Assembly: GCF_014217565.1 (NCBI RefSeq)
Contig: NZ_CP043661.1
Coordinates: 6,758,001-6,822,000, forward strand
Direction of reading: 5' to 3'
Source of the DNA: Kribbella qitaiheensis
GTDB lineage: Bacteria; Actinomycetota; Actinomycetes; Propionibacteriales; Kribbellaceae
DNA: 64,000 nucleotides
Under the pieces are notes generated by a model, which worked only from the letters and a program-made list of their open reading frames with translations, made no database searches and was not told the DNA's origin. Positions 11,365 to 20,694 of this stretch are shown here, piece after piece. Within the stretch, counting starts at the first letter, position 1. The number at the start of each line of letters is the position of its first letter. The translations under genes and the position numbers were made by a program.

Positions 11365-11577
11365 ACCGCGACCTTAACCGGGCAGCTGAAAGGGCAAAGG
11401 GGTGGGCATCAGCACCTGGTCGCAGGCAAGGCGAGGCGGGCGTGGCGGACCGGTTAAGCGGCAAGCCCTATCCGAGCGGTGGGAAAGGGCTTGAAGGGGC
11501 TCGGAACGACGCCTAGGGTCGCAGGGCGGCAAGCATTCATCCGATCTCTGAGACGGGCATTCTGAAGGGCGGACGGC

Positions 11578-12219
11578 GTGACCACACGACGGGCACTGGT
11601 GACCAGAGGCGGCTGGGAAGGCCATCTTCCGGTCGAGGCGACCGAGCTTTTCATCCCGTTCCTGCGGGAGAACGACTTCGAGGTGGAGGTGTCGGACGAC
11701 CTCGACAGCTATCTCGACCTGGACGGCACCGACCTGGTGCTGCAGTGCATCAGCATGGGCGAGATCACCGCCGAGCAGGTCAAGGGACTCGAGGCCGCGG
11801 TCCGGTCCGGGACCGGCCTGGCCGGCTGGCACGGCGGCATCGTCGACTCGTTCCGCGGCGACACCGACTACAGCTTCATGACCGGCGGCCAATTCATCTC
11901 GCACCCGGGCGGCTTCGTCGACCACCGGATCGAAGTGGTCTCCGACGACCCGATCGTCGAGGGCATCACGCACTTCGACCTGCACACCGAGCAGTACTAC
12001 GTGCATGCCGACCCGACCAACAACGTGCTCGCCACCACCACGTTCCGCGGCCACCCGGACTTCCCGTGGATCGCCGGCGCGACGATGCCGGCCGTCTGGA
12101 CCCGCGGCTGGGGCGAAGGCCGCGTCTTCGTCTGTACGCCGGGCCACAGCCTCGCCGACCTGGACGTGCCCGAGGTCCGCACGATCATCGAACGGGGGCT
12201 GCTGTGGGCGAGCAAGTGA
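11578..12219 (+). CDS. ThuA-like domain protein
   Basis: A 213-residue ThuA-domain protein (class I glutamine-amidotransferase-like fold), starting at GTG 11578. Recognisable parts are ALVTRGGWEGHLP, the region GTGLAGWHGGIVDSF that corresponds to the ThuA core, and VWTRGWGEGRVFVCTPGHSLADLDVPEVR near the end. ThuA proteins occur in sugar catabolic loci with oxidoreductases that make or use 3-keto sugars, and here the next gene is exactly such a Gfo/Idh-type dehydrogenase overlapping by 16 bases, so the two are almost certainly co-translated. No ABC sugar transporter is nearby, and the sugar is unknown. Confidence 0.85.
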   Translation: MTTRRALVTRGGWEGHLPVEATELFIPFLRENDFEVEVSDDLDSYLDLDGTDLVLQCISMGEITAEQVKGLEAAVRSGTGLAGWHGGIVDSFRGDTDYSFMTGGQFISHPGGFVDHRIEVVSDDPIVEGITHFDLHTEQYYVHADPTNNVLATTTFRGHPDFPWIAGATMPAVWTRGWGEGRVFVCTPGHSLADLDVPEVRTIIERGLLWASK

Positions 12220-13307
12220 CCGGCATCGGCATCGTCGGTACCGGTGTCATCAGCGGCACCTACCTCGACCACCTGGCCAAGCTGCCCGGCGTCGAGGTGG
12301 TCGCCGTCGCTGACCTGGACATCTCCCGCGCCCAGGCCATCGCGGACCAGCGCCCGGGAGTCCGGGCCCTGTCATCCGACGACTTGCTGGCAGACCCCGC
12401 GGTCGACATCGTCCTCAACCTGACGATCCCGGCCGCGCACGCACCAGTCCACCAAGCCGCGCTGCAGGCGGGGAAGCACACGTACGGAGAGAAGCCGCTC
12501 GCGGTCGACCGGGCCGAGGCGGAGCCGCTCCTCAAGCTCGCGGCCGCCAACAACCTCCGCATCGGTTGCGCACCCGACACAGTGCTCGGCACCGGCACCC
12601 AGACCGCACGGGCCGTCCTGGATCGCGGCGACATCGGCGTACCGACTGCTGCGTCGGCCTCCTTCGTCACACCCGGGCACGAGCTGTGGCACCCCGCACC
12701 GGAGTTCTACTACCAGCCCGGTGGCGGCCCGCTGCTCGACATGGGCCCCTACTACGTCACCAGCCTCGTCACGCTGCTCGGTCCAGTACGCCGGGTTACC
12801 GGGCGAGCTGGACGCTCCCAGGAGCAGCGCAAGGTTCACACCGGTCCCCGGGCAGGTGAAACCTTCCCTGTGGACGTGCCGACCCACGTAACCGGCGTAC
12901 TCGAGCACGAGTCCGGCGCACTCACCACTGTGCTGATGAGCTTCGACGTCTGGGCCGCGCGACTTCCACGGATCGAGGTGTACGGCACCGAGGGCAGCCT
13001 GTCCGTGCCGGACCCGAACGGCTTCGACGGCAAGGTCGAGCTCGTCACCGCATCCAACCGGGAGTGGACAGAGGTCCCAGTAGCCGGCGGGTACGCCGGA
13101 GCGGGCCGTGGCGTCGGCCTGGCCGACATGGCGCGCGCGATCCGTACCGGTGAGCCGCATCGGGCCAACGGCACGCTGGCCTACCACGTGCTCGACGTAC
13201 TGGAGTCGCTGCTCGAGGCTGCCGCTCAGGACCAGCCTGTGGACGTGGCAAGTACTGTCGACCGTCCGGCGGCCGTACCGTTGGGAGCGTCACCCGAAAG
13301 CAGCTGA
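12204..13307 (+). CDS. Gfo/Idh/MocA family oxidoreductase
   Basis: A 367-residue NAD(P)-dependent sugar oxidoreductase. The Rossmann motif GIGIVGTGVISGTYL opens the protein. The conserved lysine is in GEKPLA, in the EKP motif of the family, and the substrate-domain motif GGGPLLDMGPYYVTSL follows. GTG 12204 was chosen because it begins the Rossmann fold directly and overlaps the ThuA stop, the usual sign of translational coupling. It probably oxidises or reduces a cyclic sugar derivative together with its ThuA partner. Confidence 0.88.
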   Translation: MGEQVTGIGIVGTGVISGTYLDHLAKLPGVEVVAVADLDISRAQAIADQRPGVRALSSDDLLADPAVDIVLNLTIPAAHAPVHQAALQAGKHTYGEKPLAVDRAEAEPLLKLAAANNLRIGCAPDTVLGTGTQTARAVLDRGDIGVPTAASASFVTPGHELWHPAPEFYYQPGGGPLLDMGPYYVTSLVTLLGPVRRVTGRAGRSQEQRKVHTGPRAGETFPVDVPTHVTGVLEHESGALTTVLMSFDVWAARLPRIEVYGTEGSLSVPDPNGFDGKVELVTASNREWTEVPVAGGYAGAGRGVGLADMARAIRTGEPHRANGTLAYHVLDVLESLLEAAAQDQPVDVASTVDRPAAVPLGASPESS

Positions 13308-13358
13308 GACGGGGCCCACGCCGCTTCGACGGGGTAACTGTCGCTACGGCTCGGTAGA

Positions 13359-13385
13359 CTGGCACTCGAATTGCGGGAGTGCCAA
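13359..13385. promoter_or_regulatory. CIRCE operator (HrcA box)
   Basis: CTGGCACTC, nine spacer bases, then GAGTGCCAA. The arms match the CIRCE consensus TTAGCACTC-N9-GAGTGCTAA closely and the spacer is exactly 9. It lies 53 bases upstream of hrcA, overlapping a TAGACT hexamer at 13355-13360 that could be the -10 element. HrcA binding here would repress its own transcript and dnaJ until heat shock. Confidence 0.9.
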
Positions 13386-13437
13386 GCCCGAAACGTACGG
13401 GCGAGCGTGGCCGACGGCCGGAGAGAGGGTGGTGTGC

Positions 13438-14457
13438 GTGCTGGACGAACGCAAACTGGACGTGCTCCGGGCCATCGTCGAGGACTACGTGGCGACCCAT
13501 GAGCCGGTCGGTTCGAAGACACTGGTCGACCGGCACAACCTGGGCGTCTCCCCGGCGACGGTGCGCAACGACATGGCCGCGCTGGAGGAAGAGGGGTACA
13601 TCACGCAGCCGCACACCAGCGCCGGCCGGATCCCGACCGACGCCGGCTACCGGCTGTTCGTGGACAAGCTGAGCACGGTGAAGACCTTGTCGGCGGCCGA
13701 GAAGAAGGCGATCTCGTCCTTCCTGGTCGGCGCGGTCGACCTTGACGACGTCGTACGCCGGACGGTGCGGCTGCTCGCGCAGATCACCCGGCAGGTCGCG
13801 ATCGTGCAGTACCCGACCCTCAGCCGGTCCAGCGTGCGCCACATCGAAGTGGTCACGATGACGCCGCGGCGGTTGCTGCTGGTCCTGATCACCAGCACCG
13901 GGCGGGTCGAGCAGCGGATTGTCGAGACGCACGACGACGTCGACGAGAAACTGATCGCGGACCTCCGCTCCCGGCTGAACTCGGCGCTGACCGGCCAACG
14001 GCTGACCGACGCGGCGACCTCGCTCGAGAGCGTGACCGAGAACTTCGCGCCTGCCGACCGGCCGTTGGTCGCCGCTGTCGTGACCAGCTTGCTGGAGGCC
14101 TTCACGGTCGAAGGTGAGCAGCGGATCGCGGTCGGTGGCGCGGCCAACCTGACCCGCTACGGCGACGACTTCGAGCGCAACGTGAAACCGGTGCTGGAGG
14201 CACTCGAGGAGCACGTGATCCTGCTGAAGCTGCTCGGCGAGGCGACCAACCCGCAGACCCTGACGGTCCGGATCGGCCACGAGAACCCGTACGAGGGCCT
14301 CGTCACCACCTCGGTCGTCGCGACCGGTTACGGCTCGAAGTCGGAGGCGCTGGCCACCCTGGGCATCGTCGGCCCGACCCACATGGACTATCCGAGCACG
14401 ATGGGCGCCGTCCGCGCCGTCGCGCGCTACGTCAGCCAGATCCTGGCCGACTCATGA
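13438..14457 (+). CDS. hrcA: heat-inducible transcription repressor HrcA
   Basis: A 339-residue HrcA repressor. The N-terminal winged helix reads LDVLRAIVEDYVATHEPVGSKTLVDRHNLGVSPATVRNDMAALEEEGYITQPHTSAGRIPTDAGYR. The middle GAF-like and dimerisation parts include LLVLITSTGRVEQRIVE, and the C-terminus LGIVGPTHMDYPSTMGAVRAV is the family hallmark. I chose GTG 13438, which is 8 bases after AGGG in GAGAGAGGGT; GTG 13432 is too close to it. A CIRCE operator precedes the gene, and dnaJ follows 31 bases after the stop, the standard actinobacterial heat-shock arrangement. Confidence 0.96.
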   Translation: MLDERKLDVLRAIVEDYVATHEPVGSKTLVDRHNLGVSPATVRNDMAALEEEGYITQPHTSAGRIPTDAGYRLFVDKLSTVKTLSAAEKKAISSFLVGAVDLDDVVRRTVRLLAQITRQVAIVQYPTLSRSSVRHIEVVTMTPRRLLLVLITSTGRVEQRIVETHDDVDEKLIADLRSRLNSALTGQRLTDAATSLESVTENFAPADRPLVAAVVTSLLEAFTVEGEQRIAVGGAANLTRYGDDFERNVKPVLEALEEHVILLKLLGEATNPQTLTVRIGHENPYEGLVTTSVVATGYGSKSEALATLGIVGPTHMDYPSTMGAVRAVARYVSQILADS

Positions 14458-14488
14458 GTGAACACACCACCTACCGTTGGTCTGGAGT

Positions 14489-15632
<1,144 letters not shown>

Positions 15633-15636
15633 ACAG

Positions 15637-16353
15637 ATGGGACTCGCGGTCTTCTACCTGGCTGACCTCGACGCGCCCGAGCTGGTGCTCGACGGCGCCG
15701 AGGGTCGTCATGCTGCCGTCGTACGCCGGATCGGGCCGGGCGAGCGGCTCCGGCTGACGGACGGGCGCGGGTCCTTCGCCGAAGGGCCCGTGACGGCTGC
15801 CTCGAAGACCGGGGTGACCGTGTCCGTGGAGCAGCGGGGGACGGTACCGGCGGCGAGTCCGCGGCTGGTCGTAGTACAGGCCTTGCCGAAGGGCGAGCGG
15901 GCCGAGCTCGCCGTCGAGATGCTCACCGAGGTGGGTGTCGATCTGGTCGTGCCGTGGAACGCGGAGCGGTCGCAGTTCCGGTCGAATCCCGAGCGGGTCG
16001 CGAAGACGCTGACCAAGTGGCAGGCATGGGCGTTCGAGGCCAGCAAGCAGTCCCGTCGGTCGTGGTTCTGCGAGGTCGCTCCGATCGCCTCGACCGCCGA
16101 GGTGGCCCAACTCCTGGCCCACGCCGCGCTGCGGGTGGTGCTGCACGAGGAGGCGAAGACCCGGCTCTCCTCGCTGCCCTTGCCCACGAGCGGCGATATC
16201 GTATTGGTCGTCGGCCCTGAGGGAGGCATCTCCCCAGCTGAATTGGAGGCATTCGCGGTCGACGCAGTTCTCCTTGGCGACACAGTTCTTCGTACTTCGA
16301 CCGCAGGCATCGCCGCCGCTGCGGCCTTGCTCGCCCGCTCCCGCTGGAGCTGA
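15637..16353 (+). CDS. rsmE: 16S rRNA (uracil-1498-N3)-methyltransferase
   Basis: A 238-residue SPOUT methyltransferase that methylates N3 of U1498 in 16S rRNA. The N-terminal PUA-like part carries GRHAAVVRRIGPGERLRLTDG. The catalytic domain has ALPKGERAE, EQSRRSW in its usual form (ASKQSRRSW), and the S-adenosylmethionine knot VLVVGPEGGISPAELEAF with LGDTVLRTSTAGIAA. ATG 15637 lies 4 bases after the dnaJ stop, so it belongs to the hrcA-dnaJ operon. It converges without a gap on the SnoaL-like gene. Confidence 0.93.
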   Translation: MGLAVFYLADLDAPELVLDGAEGRHAAVVRRIGPGERLRLTDGRGSFAEGPVTAASKTGVTVSVEQRGTVPAASPRLVVVQALPKGERAELAVEMLTEVGVDLVVPWNAERSQFRSNPERVAKTLTKWQAWAFEASKQSRRSWFCEVAPIASTAEVAQLLAHAALRVVLHEEAKTRLSSLPLPTSGDIVLVVGPEGGISPAELEAFAVDAVLLGDTVLRTSTAGIAAAAALLARSRWS

Positions 16354-16842
16354 CTAGCCGCGCGCGGCCTGCTGGTAGGCGCCGAGGGCTTCGGCGTTGT
16401 CGATGCTGCCGTGGTGGTGGAGTTGGGCCCAGCGGCCGTCGTCGTAGCCGAAGATACGGGTGGTGCGGATTTCCAGCGGGACCTCGCCACGCTGCGGGTG
16501 CTGGTAGGTGCCGCGCTCGCGACCGGCGAAGACGACCGAGTCGGCGCGCCAGTAGGTGACCGCGTCGCCGAAGGTGACCTGTACGTTCAGGCCGCCGGTG
16601 AAGACCTTGCGATAGAGGTTCTCCACCGCGGACCGCGAGCGCAGGATCCCACCGATCGGGTTGTTCAGCTGGACCAGCTCATGATCGGCCCAGACAGCTG
16701 TCAGTACGTCGAGGTCTTGCTGGTTCAGCGCGTAGTAGAACGTCTCGAGCGCCGCGAGTGCACCTTCCCGCCCGGCCTGCTCCGCCTCGGCCAGCCGGTT
16801 CCGGACCTCCGGACCGAACTGGTAGTCGACGAGCTCGATCAT
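16354..16842 (-). CDS. SnoaL-like / NTF2-fold protein
   Basis: A 162-residue protein with an NTF2-like (SnoaL/DUF4440) fold: GALAALETFYYALNQQDLDVLTAVWADHELVQLNNPIGGI, then a repeated beta-sheet region ending in RIFGYDDGRWAQLHHHGSID. Such proteins are small ligand-binding or isomerase-like domains; no catalytic function can be assigned. ATG 16842 has a near-ideal GGAGGTG ribosome site 5-6 bases upstream. It is divergent from an ArsR-type regulator across a 65-base gap packed with palindromic half-sites, so that regulator probably controls it. Confidence 0.8.
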   Translation of the reverse strand: MIELVDYQFGPEVRNRLAEAEQAGREGALAALETFYYALNQQDLDVLTAVWADHELVQLNNPIGGILRSRSAVENLYRKVFTGGLNVQVTFGDAVTYWRADSVVFAGRERGTYQHPQRGEVPLEIRTTRIFGYDDGRWAQLHHHGSIDNAEALGAYQQAARG

Positions 16843-16859
16843 CACGCCACCTCCGCTAG

Positions 16860-16907
16860 AGTGTTCGATGTGAACCAAACACTAGTGTATGACGAAGGTC
16901 GAACACT
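16860..16907. promoter_or_regulatory. ArsR-type operator array
   Basis: Between the divergent genes, AGTGTTCGA (16860-16868) and TCGAACACT (16899-16907) are perfect inverted repeats flanking a perfect central palindrome ACACTAGTGT (16879-16888). All are built from the half-site AGTGTT/AACACT. The right arm abuts the ATG of the regulator at 16908, so binding would block its own translation start region and the opposing promoter. It is likely bound by the product of the next gene. Confidence 0.7.
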
Positions 16908-17234
16908 ATGAGTACGGCCCGGTCCCGCTCACTGACCCACGAGGACCCGGCCGACGTCGACCTGCAGACCGCGCTGGAGGCACTCGCCGATCCGGTCCGC
17001 CGGATGATCCTGCAGGACCTCGCTGCGCATGAGGACTGGGTGCGGGCGTGCGGCACGTTCGACCTTCCGGTGACCAAGGCGACCCGCAGCCACCACTTCG
17101 CCGTACTGCGGGGCGCCGGGCTGATCGAGCAGCGCGACCAGGGGCCGCGTCGCGTCAACCGGCTCCGGCGGTCCGAGTTCGACCAGGCGTTCCCCGGCCT
17201 GCTGGCCGCAGTACTGGAAGCTAGCGGACGCTGA
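16908..17234 (+). CDS. ArsR-like winged-helix transcriptional regulator
   Basis: A 108-residue repressor-type protein with the compact ArsR/SmtB winged helix: LEALADPVRRMILQDLAAHED, recognition helix region TKATRSHHFAVLRGAGLIEQRDQGPRRVNRLRR. No cysteine metal-binding motif typical of ArsR metal sensors is present (only Cys48), so it more likely belongs to the non-metal branch that senses a small molecule or oxidation. A palindromic operator ends directly at its start codon, implying autoregulation and control of the divergent SnoaL-like gene. Its 3' end overlaps the opposing gene by 14 bases. Confidence 0.82.
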   Translation: MSTARSRSLTHEDPADVDLQTALEALADPVRRMILQDLAAHEDWVRACGTFDLPVTKATRSHHFAVLRGAGLIEQRDQGPRRVNRLRRSEFDQAFPGLLAAVLEASGR

Positions 17235-18321
17235 CCGTCTTCGAGTCGAGGTCGGTGATGCGGCCGTCCTGGGGGGAGATCAGGTAGGCGTCGACCTGCC
17301 AGCGGCCGGGGGCGAGCTTGGTGGTGAAGGAGAACGGGGAGAAGCCCTGGCCCTGTTTCGTCGTCGTCTGACCTTGGACCAGCTGCTTGGTCTTCGGGTT
17401 GCTGGCGCGCCAGTTCACGGTCGCCTCGAAGGTTGCGGCGATGCCGTCGACCGTCACCAGGTTCGACACAGCCTCGCCCTCAGTGGGCGAGTTGATCCAG
17501 ACCAGCGCCTGGACGTCAGCGGCCTGCGCGCGGCTGAAAGCCTGGCGGGTATCGACCTGACCGAACAAGGTCACTCCGGAACGCCCTTGCAGGGTCACGC
17601 GGACCTGTGCGCTTTGGTCGCCGAGCGCGCCTTGGACGGTGTAGACGAGCTGCTGGACGGCGACTTGTGCGATGCCCGCTTCCAGCTTCTGCTGTGGCAA
17701 TGTCTTGAAGTCGACCGTCACCACGCCATCGGCCTGTGTCACCGAGCTGGGGGTCGCGTCCTGCCACAGCGAGTAGTAGTCGGGATCTTCGGTCTTCCCG
17801 CTGCTCATCATGCGGACCGCCTCCAGTGCCGGGCGCCCACTGACCCGGGCGAACGTCCGGTAGAGCCGTACGCCGGCGCCGGTGTCGTTACCTGTTGATT
17901 TGCCGAGCCAGTAGACGGAAACAGCCCTGCTCTTGACCATCGGTTCAGGCGTGCCACTGTCCTTGGCAACCGACGCCTTCTCGGTCGGCACGGCGCTCGG
18001 CGGCACGGTCGCCTGCGAAGGGAGTGTCGTAGCAGGGGCGGTGGCCTTCGAGCTGGTCGTGCCCACCGGTGGGCCGGCCACCTCGGGCTCGCCGGTGTTG
18101 CGGGCGTCGTCGCCGAGCATCGTGAAGGCGCCGATCGCGGCGGCGGTGCCGATCGCGGCCGCACCGGCCGTGATCACCCACGGGCGCCGGGTGACGACCT
18201 TGCGCTGGGAGCGGACCCGGGACTGGATCTCGTGCAGGCTGTCCGTCGGCTCGACCCGGTCGGCCTCCGCGGACAGGGCGCGACGCATCAGCTCGTCGAA
18301 CTGGTCGTCGGGGTTGGTCAT
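17221..18321 (-). CDS. membrane-anchored GerMN/Gmad2-domain protein
   Basis: A 366-residue single-pass protein. A short cytoplasmic N-terminus (DDQFDELMRRALSAEADRVEPTDSLHEIQ) is followed by one membrane segment at about 46-66, a Thr/Pro/Ala linker, a GerMN-like domain (VSVYWLGKSTG, LEAVRMMSSG) and a C-terminal immunoglobulin-like Gmad2 domain (WINSPTEGEAVSNLVTVDGIAATFEATVNW). Its start overlaps the stop of the upstream sigma factor gene (ATGA), so the two are translated together. A cytoplasmic tail plus one helix plus an extracytoplasmic sensor is how anti-sigma factors are built, and that role is inferred, not shown by a recognised anti-sigma motif. Confidence 0.78.
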   Translation of the reverse strand: MTNPDDQFDELMRRALSAEADRVEPTDSLHEIQSRVRSQRKVVTRRPWVITAGAAAIGTAAAIGAFTMLGDDARNTGEPEVAGPPVGTTSSKATAPATTLPSQATVPPSAVPTEKASVAKDSGTPEPMVKSRAVSVYWLGKSTGNDTGAGVRLYRTFARVSGRPALEAVRMMSSGKTEDPDYYSLWQDATPSSVTQADGVVTVDFKTLPQQKLEAGIAQVAVQQLVYTVQGALGDQSAQVRVTLQGRSGVTLFGQVDTRQAFSRAQAADVQALVWINSPTEGEAVSNLVTVDGIAATFEATVNWRASNPKTKQLVQGQTTTKQGQGFSPFSFTTKLAPGRWQVDAYLISPQDGRITDLDSKTVSVR

Positions 18322-18860
18322 CGGCTCTGCTCCAGGACCTGGCGCAGCGACTTGCTCGCCCGCGCGGCGTGGCTCTTCACGGATCCGCGGCTGATCCCCA
18401 TCGTGTCGGCGATCTCGGCCTCCGAGAGCTCACCGTAGTACCGCAACACCATCACGGTGCGCTGCTTCTCCGGCAGCGTGCGCATCGCTTCGATCACCCG
18501 GTCGGTCTCGGCCGTCCGGAGCACAGCCTGCTCCGCACTGGGCTCCTCCGGCAAGGACTTGGGCATGTGCTTGTCCACCACGACGAGGTGCCGCTGCCGG
18601 GACCGGCAGCGGTTCACGACCGCGGTGCGTAGGTAGGCCAGAGCCTTGTGCGGATCGCGCAACCGGTGCCAGCGAGCGTGCATCGCCACGAAGGCGTCCT
18701 GCACGATCTCTTCCGCCGAACCGGTATCACGCAGCAGCAGGGCGCCCAGGCGGACCAACGACGTGTAGTGCGCCGTGTAGACAGCCGTCAACGCCTCGTC
18801 TGCGTCCCACGAGGACTCATGTGCCACGCACTCATCGAACACCACAACGGGTTGTGCCAC
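18318..18860 (-). CDS. SigE-family ECF RNA polymerase sigma factor
   Basis: A 180-residue extracytoplasmic-function sigma factor. Region 2 is at LTAVYTAHYTSLVRLGALLLRDTGSAEEIVQDAFVAMHARW, and region 4 with its helix-turn-helix is at VIEAMRTLPEKQRTVMVLRYYGELSEAEIADTMGISRGSVKSHAARASKSLRQVL. The GTG at 18860 gives a normal N-terminus, but no good ribosome site precedes it; the GTG at 18830 is an alternative. A 14-base palindrome CACAAC-GG-GTTGTG (18843-18856) lies inside the first codons and AGGTTGACAACCT (18888-18900) lies just upstream. It is co-translated with a membrane protein that probably regulates it. Confidence 0.88.
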   Translation of the reverse strand: MAQPVVVFDECVAHESSWDADEALTAVYTAHYTSLVRLGALLLRDTGSAEEIVQDAFVAMHARWHRLRDPHKALAYLRTAVVNRCRSRQRHLVVVDKHMPKSLPEEPSAEQAVLRTAETDRVIEAMRTLPEKQRTVMVLRYYGELSEAEIADTMGISRGSVKSHAARASKSLRQVLEQSR

Positions 18861-19167
18861 GCAACGGAGACGCCAAGGTCCCGTCCCAGGTTGACAACCT
18901 CTTCATGAGAACCTGACATTGCCGCAGGTGGGAGGACTCTTCGAAGCTGCGCGGTGACGCTCAGTGGTCAGCGTGCCGGGTGATCAGCTACACGGCGGCC
19001 GACCGGCTGTCGACGAGCTGGCCCTGGAAGACGCATCCCGCGTGCCCGCGCGCTGGATGAGGGTTTCGGGAGGGTTTGGAGGGGCGGCGGGGGTTTTATC
19101 GGATGAGGGTGTCGGGTGGGACGGCTAGCATGGGTGGAGTCACACCATCTGCATCAGGAGGAAGAGC
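18861..19167. other. divergent intergenic region, sigma factor and phoH
   Basis: These 307 bases hold no gene. The 13-base palindrome AGGTTG-A-CAACCT at 18888-18900 lies 28 bases from the sigma-factor start and is a candidate operator. The side near phoH is G-rich, with a TAGCAT hexamer at 19126-19131 as the only plausible -10 element. The promoter assignments are guesses. Confidence 0.3.
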
Positions 19168-20211
19168 CTGTCCAGGCCACGCAGTATCGAGCCGTCGCAC
19201 CCGGATGCGACGCGCGCCGGCAGCGGCGCAAGCGGTGCCGGCCACAAGGCGTCCCACAAGATCGTCGTACCGAACAGCATCGACATGGTGGCGCTGCTCG
19301 GAGCCCGGGACGAGTTCCTCCGGATCGTCGAGAAGGAGTTCACCGCCGACATCCTGGTCCGCGGTAACGAGGTCAGCATGTCCGGTGAGCCGGCCGAGCT
19401 GGCCCTGGTCGAGCGGCTGATCGACGAGCTGATCGCGGTCGTCCGGACCGGTCACGGGCTGACCGCCGACTCCGTCGAGCGCAGTATCGCGATGATCAAG
19501 GCGCAGACGGCCGAGAGCCCGGCCGATGTACTGACCCAGAACATCCTGTCGAGCCGCGGCCGGACGATCCGGCCGAAGACGCTGAACCAGAAGCGTTACG
19601 TCGACGCGATCGACAAGAACACGATCGTCTTCGGCATCGGCCCCGCCGGTACCGGCAAGACGTACCTGGCGGTCGCCAAGGCGGTCCAGGCGCTGCAGGC
19701 CAAGGAAGTCAACCGGATCATCCTGACCCGGCCGGCCGTCGAGGCCGGCGAGCGGCTCGGGTTCCTGCCCGGCACGCTGTCGGAGAAGATCGACCCGTAC
19801 CTGCGGCCGCTGTACGACGCGCTGCACGACATGCTGGACCCCGAGTCGATCCCGCGGCTGATGACGGCCGGGACGATCGAGATCGCCCCGCTGGCGTACA
19901 TGCGCGGCCGGACCCTGAACGACGCCTACATCATCCTGGACGAGGCGCAGAACACCTCGCCCGAGCAGATGAAGATGTTCCTCACCCGGCTCGGTTTCGG
20001 CTCCAAGATGGTCGTCACCGGTGACGTCACCCAGGTGGACCTGCCGACCGGGACCAGGTCGGGCCTGCGGGTCGTCCAGGACATCCTGGAAGGCGTGCGG
20101 GATCTTGAGTTCTGCCGGCTGACGTCGCACGACGTGGTCCGGCACAAGCTGGTCGGCCGGATCGTGTCGGCGTACGAGAACTATGAAAGCGACGCTGAGC
20201 CCAGAGCATGA
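19168..20211 (+). CDS. phoH: PhoH family ATPase, apparent CTG start
   Basis: A PhoH-type P-loop ATPase/RNA-associated protein. Walker A is GPAGTGKT, Walker B is AYIILDEAQNTSPEQMKMFLTR, and VTGDVTQVDLP and the KH-like N-terminus (SIDMVALLGARDEFLRIVEKEF) are conserved. The first ordinary start codon in frame is the internal ATG 19285, which falls inside the conserved stretch KIVVPNSIDMVALLG and would remove it. The frame is open back to a TAG at 19126, and a perfect AGGAGG (19156-19161) sits 6 bases before CTG 19168. I therefore place the start at CTG (347 residues). It overlaps ybeY by ATGA; phoH-ybeY pairing is typical of ribosome/RNA maintenance operons. Confidence 0.88.
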   Translation: MSRPRSIEPSHPDATRAGSGASGAGHKASHKIVVPNSIDMVALLGARDEFLRIVEKEFTADILVRGNEVSMSGEPAELALVERLIDELIAVVRTGHGLTADSVERSIAMIKAQTAESPADVLTQNILSSRGRTIRPKTLNQKRYVDAIDKNTIVFGIGPAGTGKTYLAVAKAVQALQAKEVNRIILTRPAVEAGERLGFLPGTLSEKIDPYLRPLYDALHDMLDPESIPRLMTAGTIEIAPLAYMRGRTLNDAYIILDEAQNTSPEQMKMFLTRLGFGSKMVVTGDVTQVDLPTGTRSGLRVVQDILEGVRDLEFCRLTSHDVVRHKLVGRIVSAYENYESDAEPRA

Positions 20212-20687
20212 ACGTAGAGGTCAACAACGAGTCCGGCGTGGAGATCGACGCCCACGGACTGATGCGGTTGAGTCGTTTCGTGATGTCGTCACTGCGACTC
20301 CACCCCGAGTGCGAACTGTCGATCAAGCTGGTCGACGAGGACACGATGGCGCGGTACCACGTCGAGTTCCTGGATCTGCCGGGACCGACCGACGTGATGT
20401 CATGGCCGATGGACGAGCTGCGGCCCGGGACCAATGACTCCGACGAGGGCGACATGCCGCTGGGGCACCTCGGCGACATCGCGCTCTGCCCGACCGTCGC
20501 GGCCGCACAGGGCGCGAAGGCCGGGCACGGCACCTGGGCCGAGCTGGAGTTGCTGACGGTGCACGGGATCCTGCATCTGCTCGGCTACGACCATGCCGAA
20601 CCCGCCGAGAAGGCGGAGATGTGGGACGTTCAGGGGCGGTTGCTGGAAGCATGGCGAGCCCCCGGAAACAGGCTCGGACAGGAGTGA
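20208..20687 (+). CDS. ybeY: endoribonuclease YbeY (rRNA maturation factor)
   Basis: A 159-residue single-strand-specific metallo-endoribonuclease acting in 16S rRNA 3'-end maturation and ribosome quality control. The zinc-binding signature H-x3-H-x5-H is intact as HGILHLLGYDH, preceded by VEFLDLPGPTDVMSWPMDE and LGDIALCPTVAAAQ. The N-terminal extension is short. The start overlaps the phoH stop by four bases, and the CBS protein begins 7 bases after the stop, forming one rightward operon through era. Confidence 0.95.
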   Translation: MNVEVNNESGVEIDAHGLMRLSRFVMSSLRLHPECELSIKLVDEDTMARYHVEFLDLPGPTDVMSWPMDELRPGTNDSDEGDMPLGHLGDIALCPTVAAAQGAKAGHGTWAELELLTVHGILHLLGYDHAEPAEKAEMWDVQGRLLEAWRAPGNRLGQE

Positions 20688-20694
20688 CGTTCCA

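Noticed and set aside
11462..11493. CAAGCCCT/AGGGCTTG hairpin as a terminator
   Set aside because: It lies upstream of two divergent genes rather than after any gene, has a long loop and no T-tract; no clear role.
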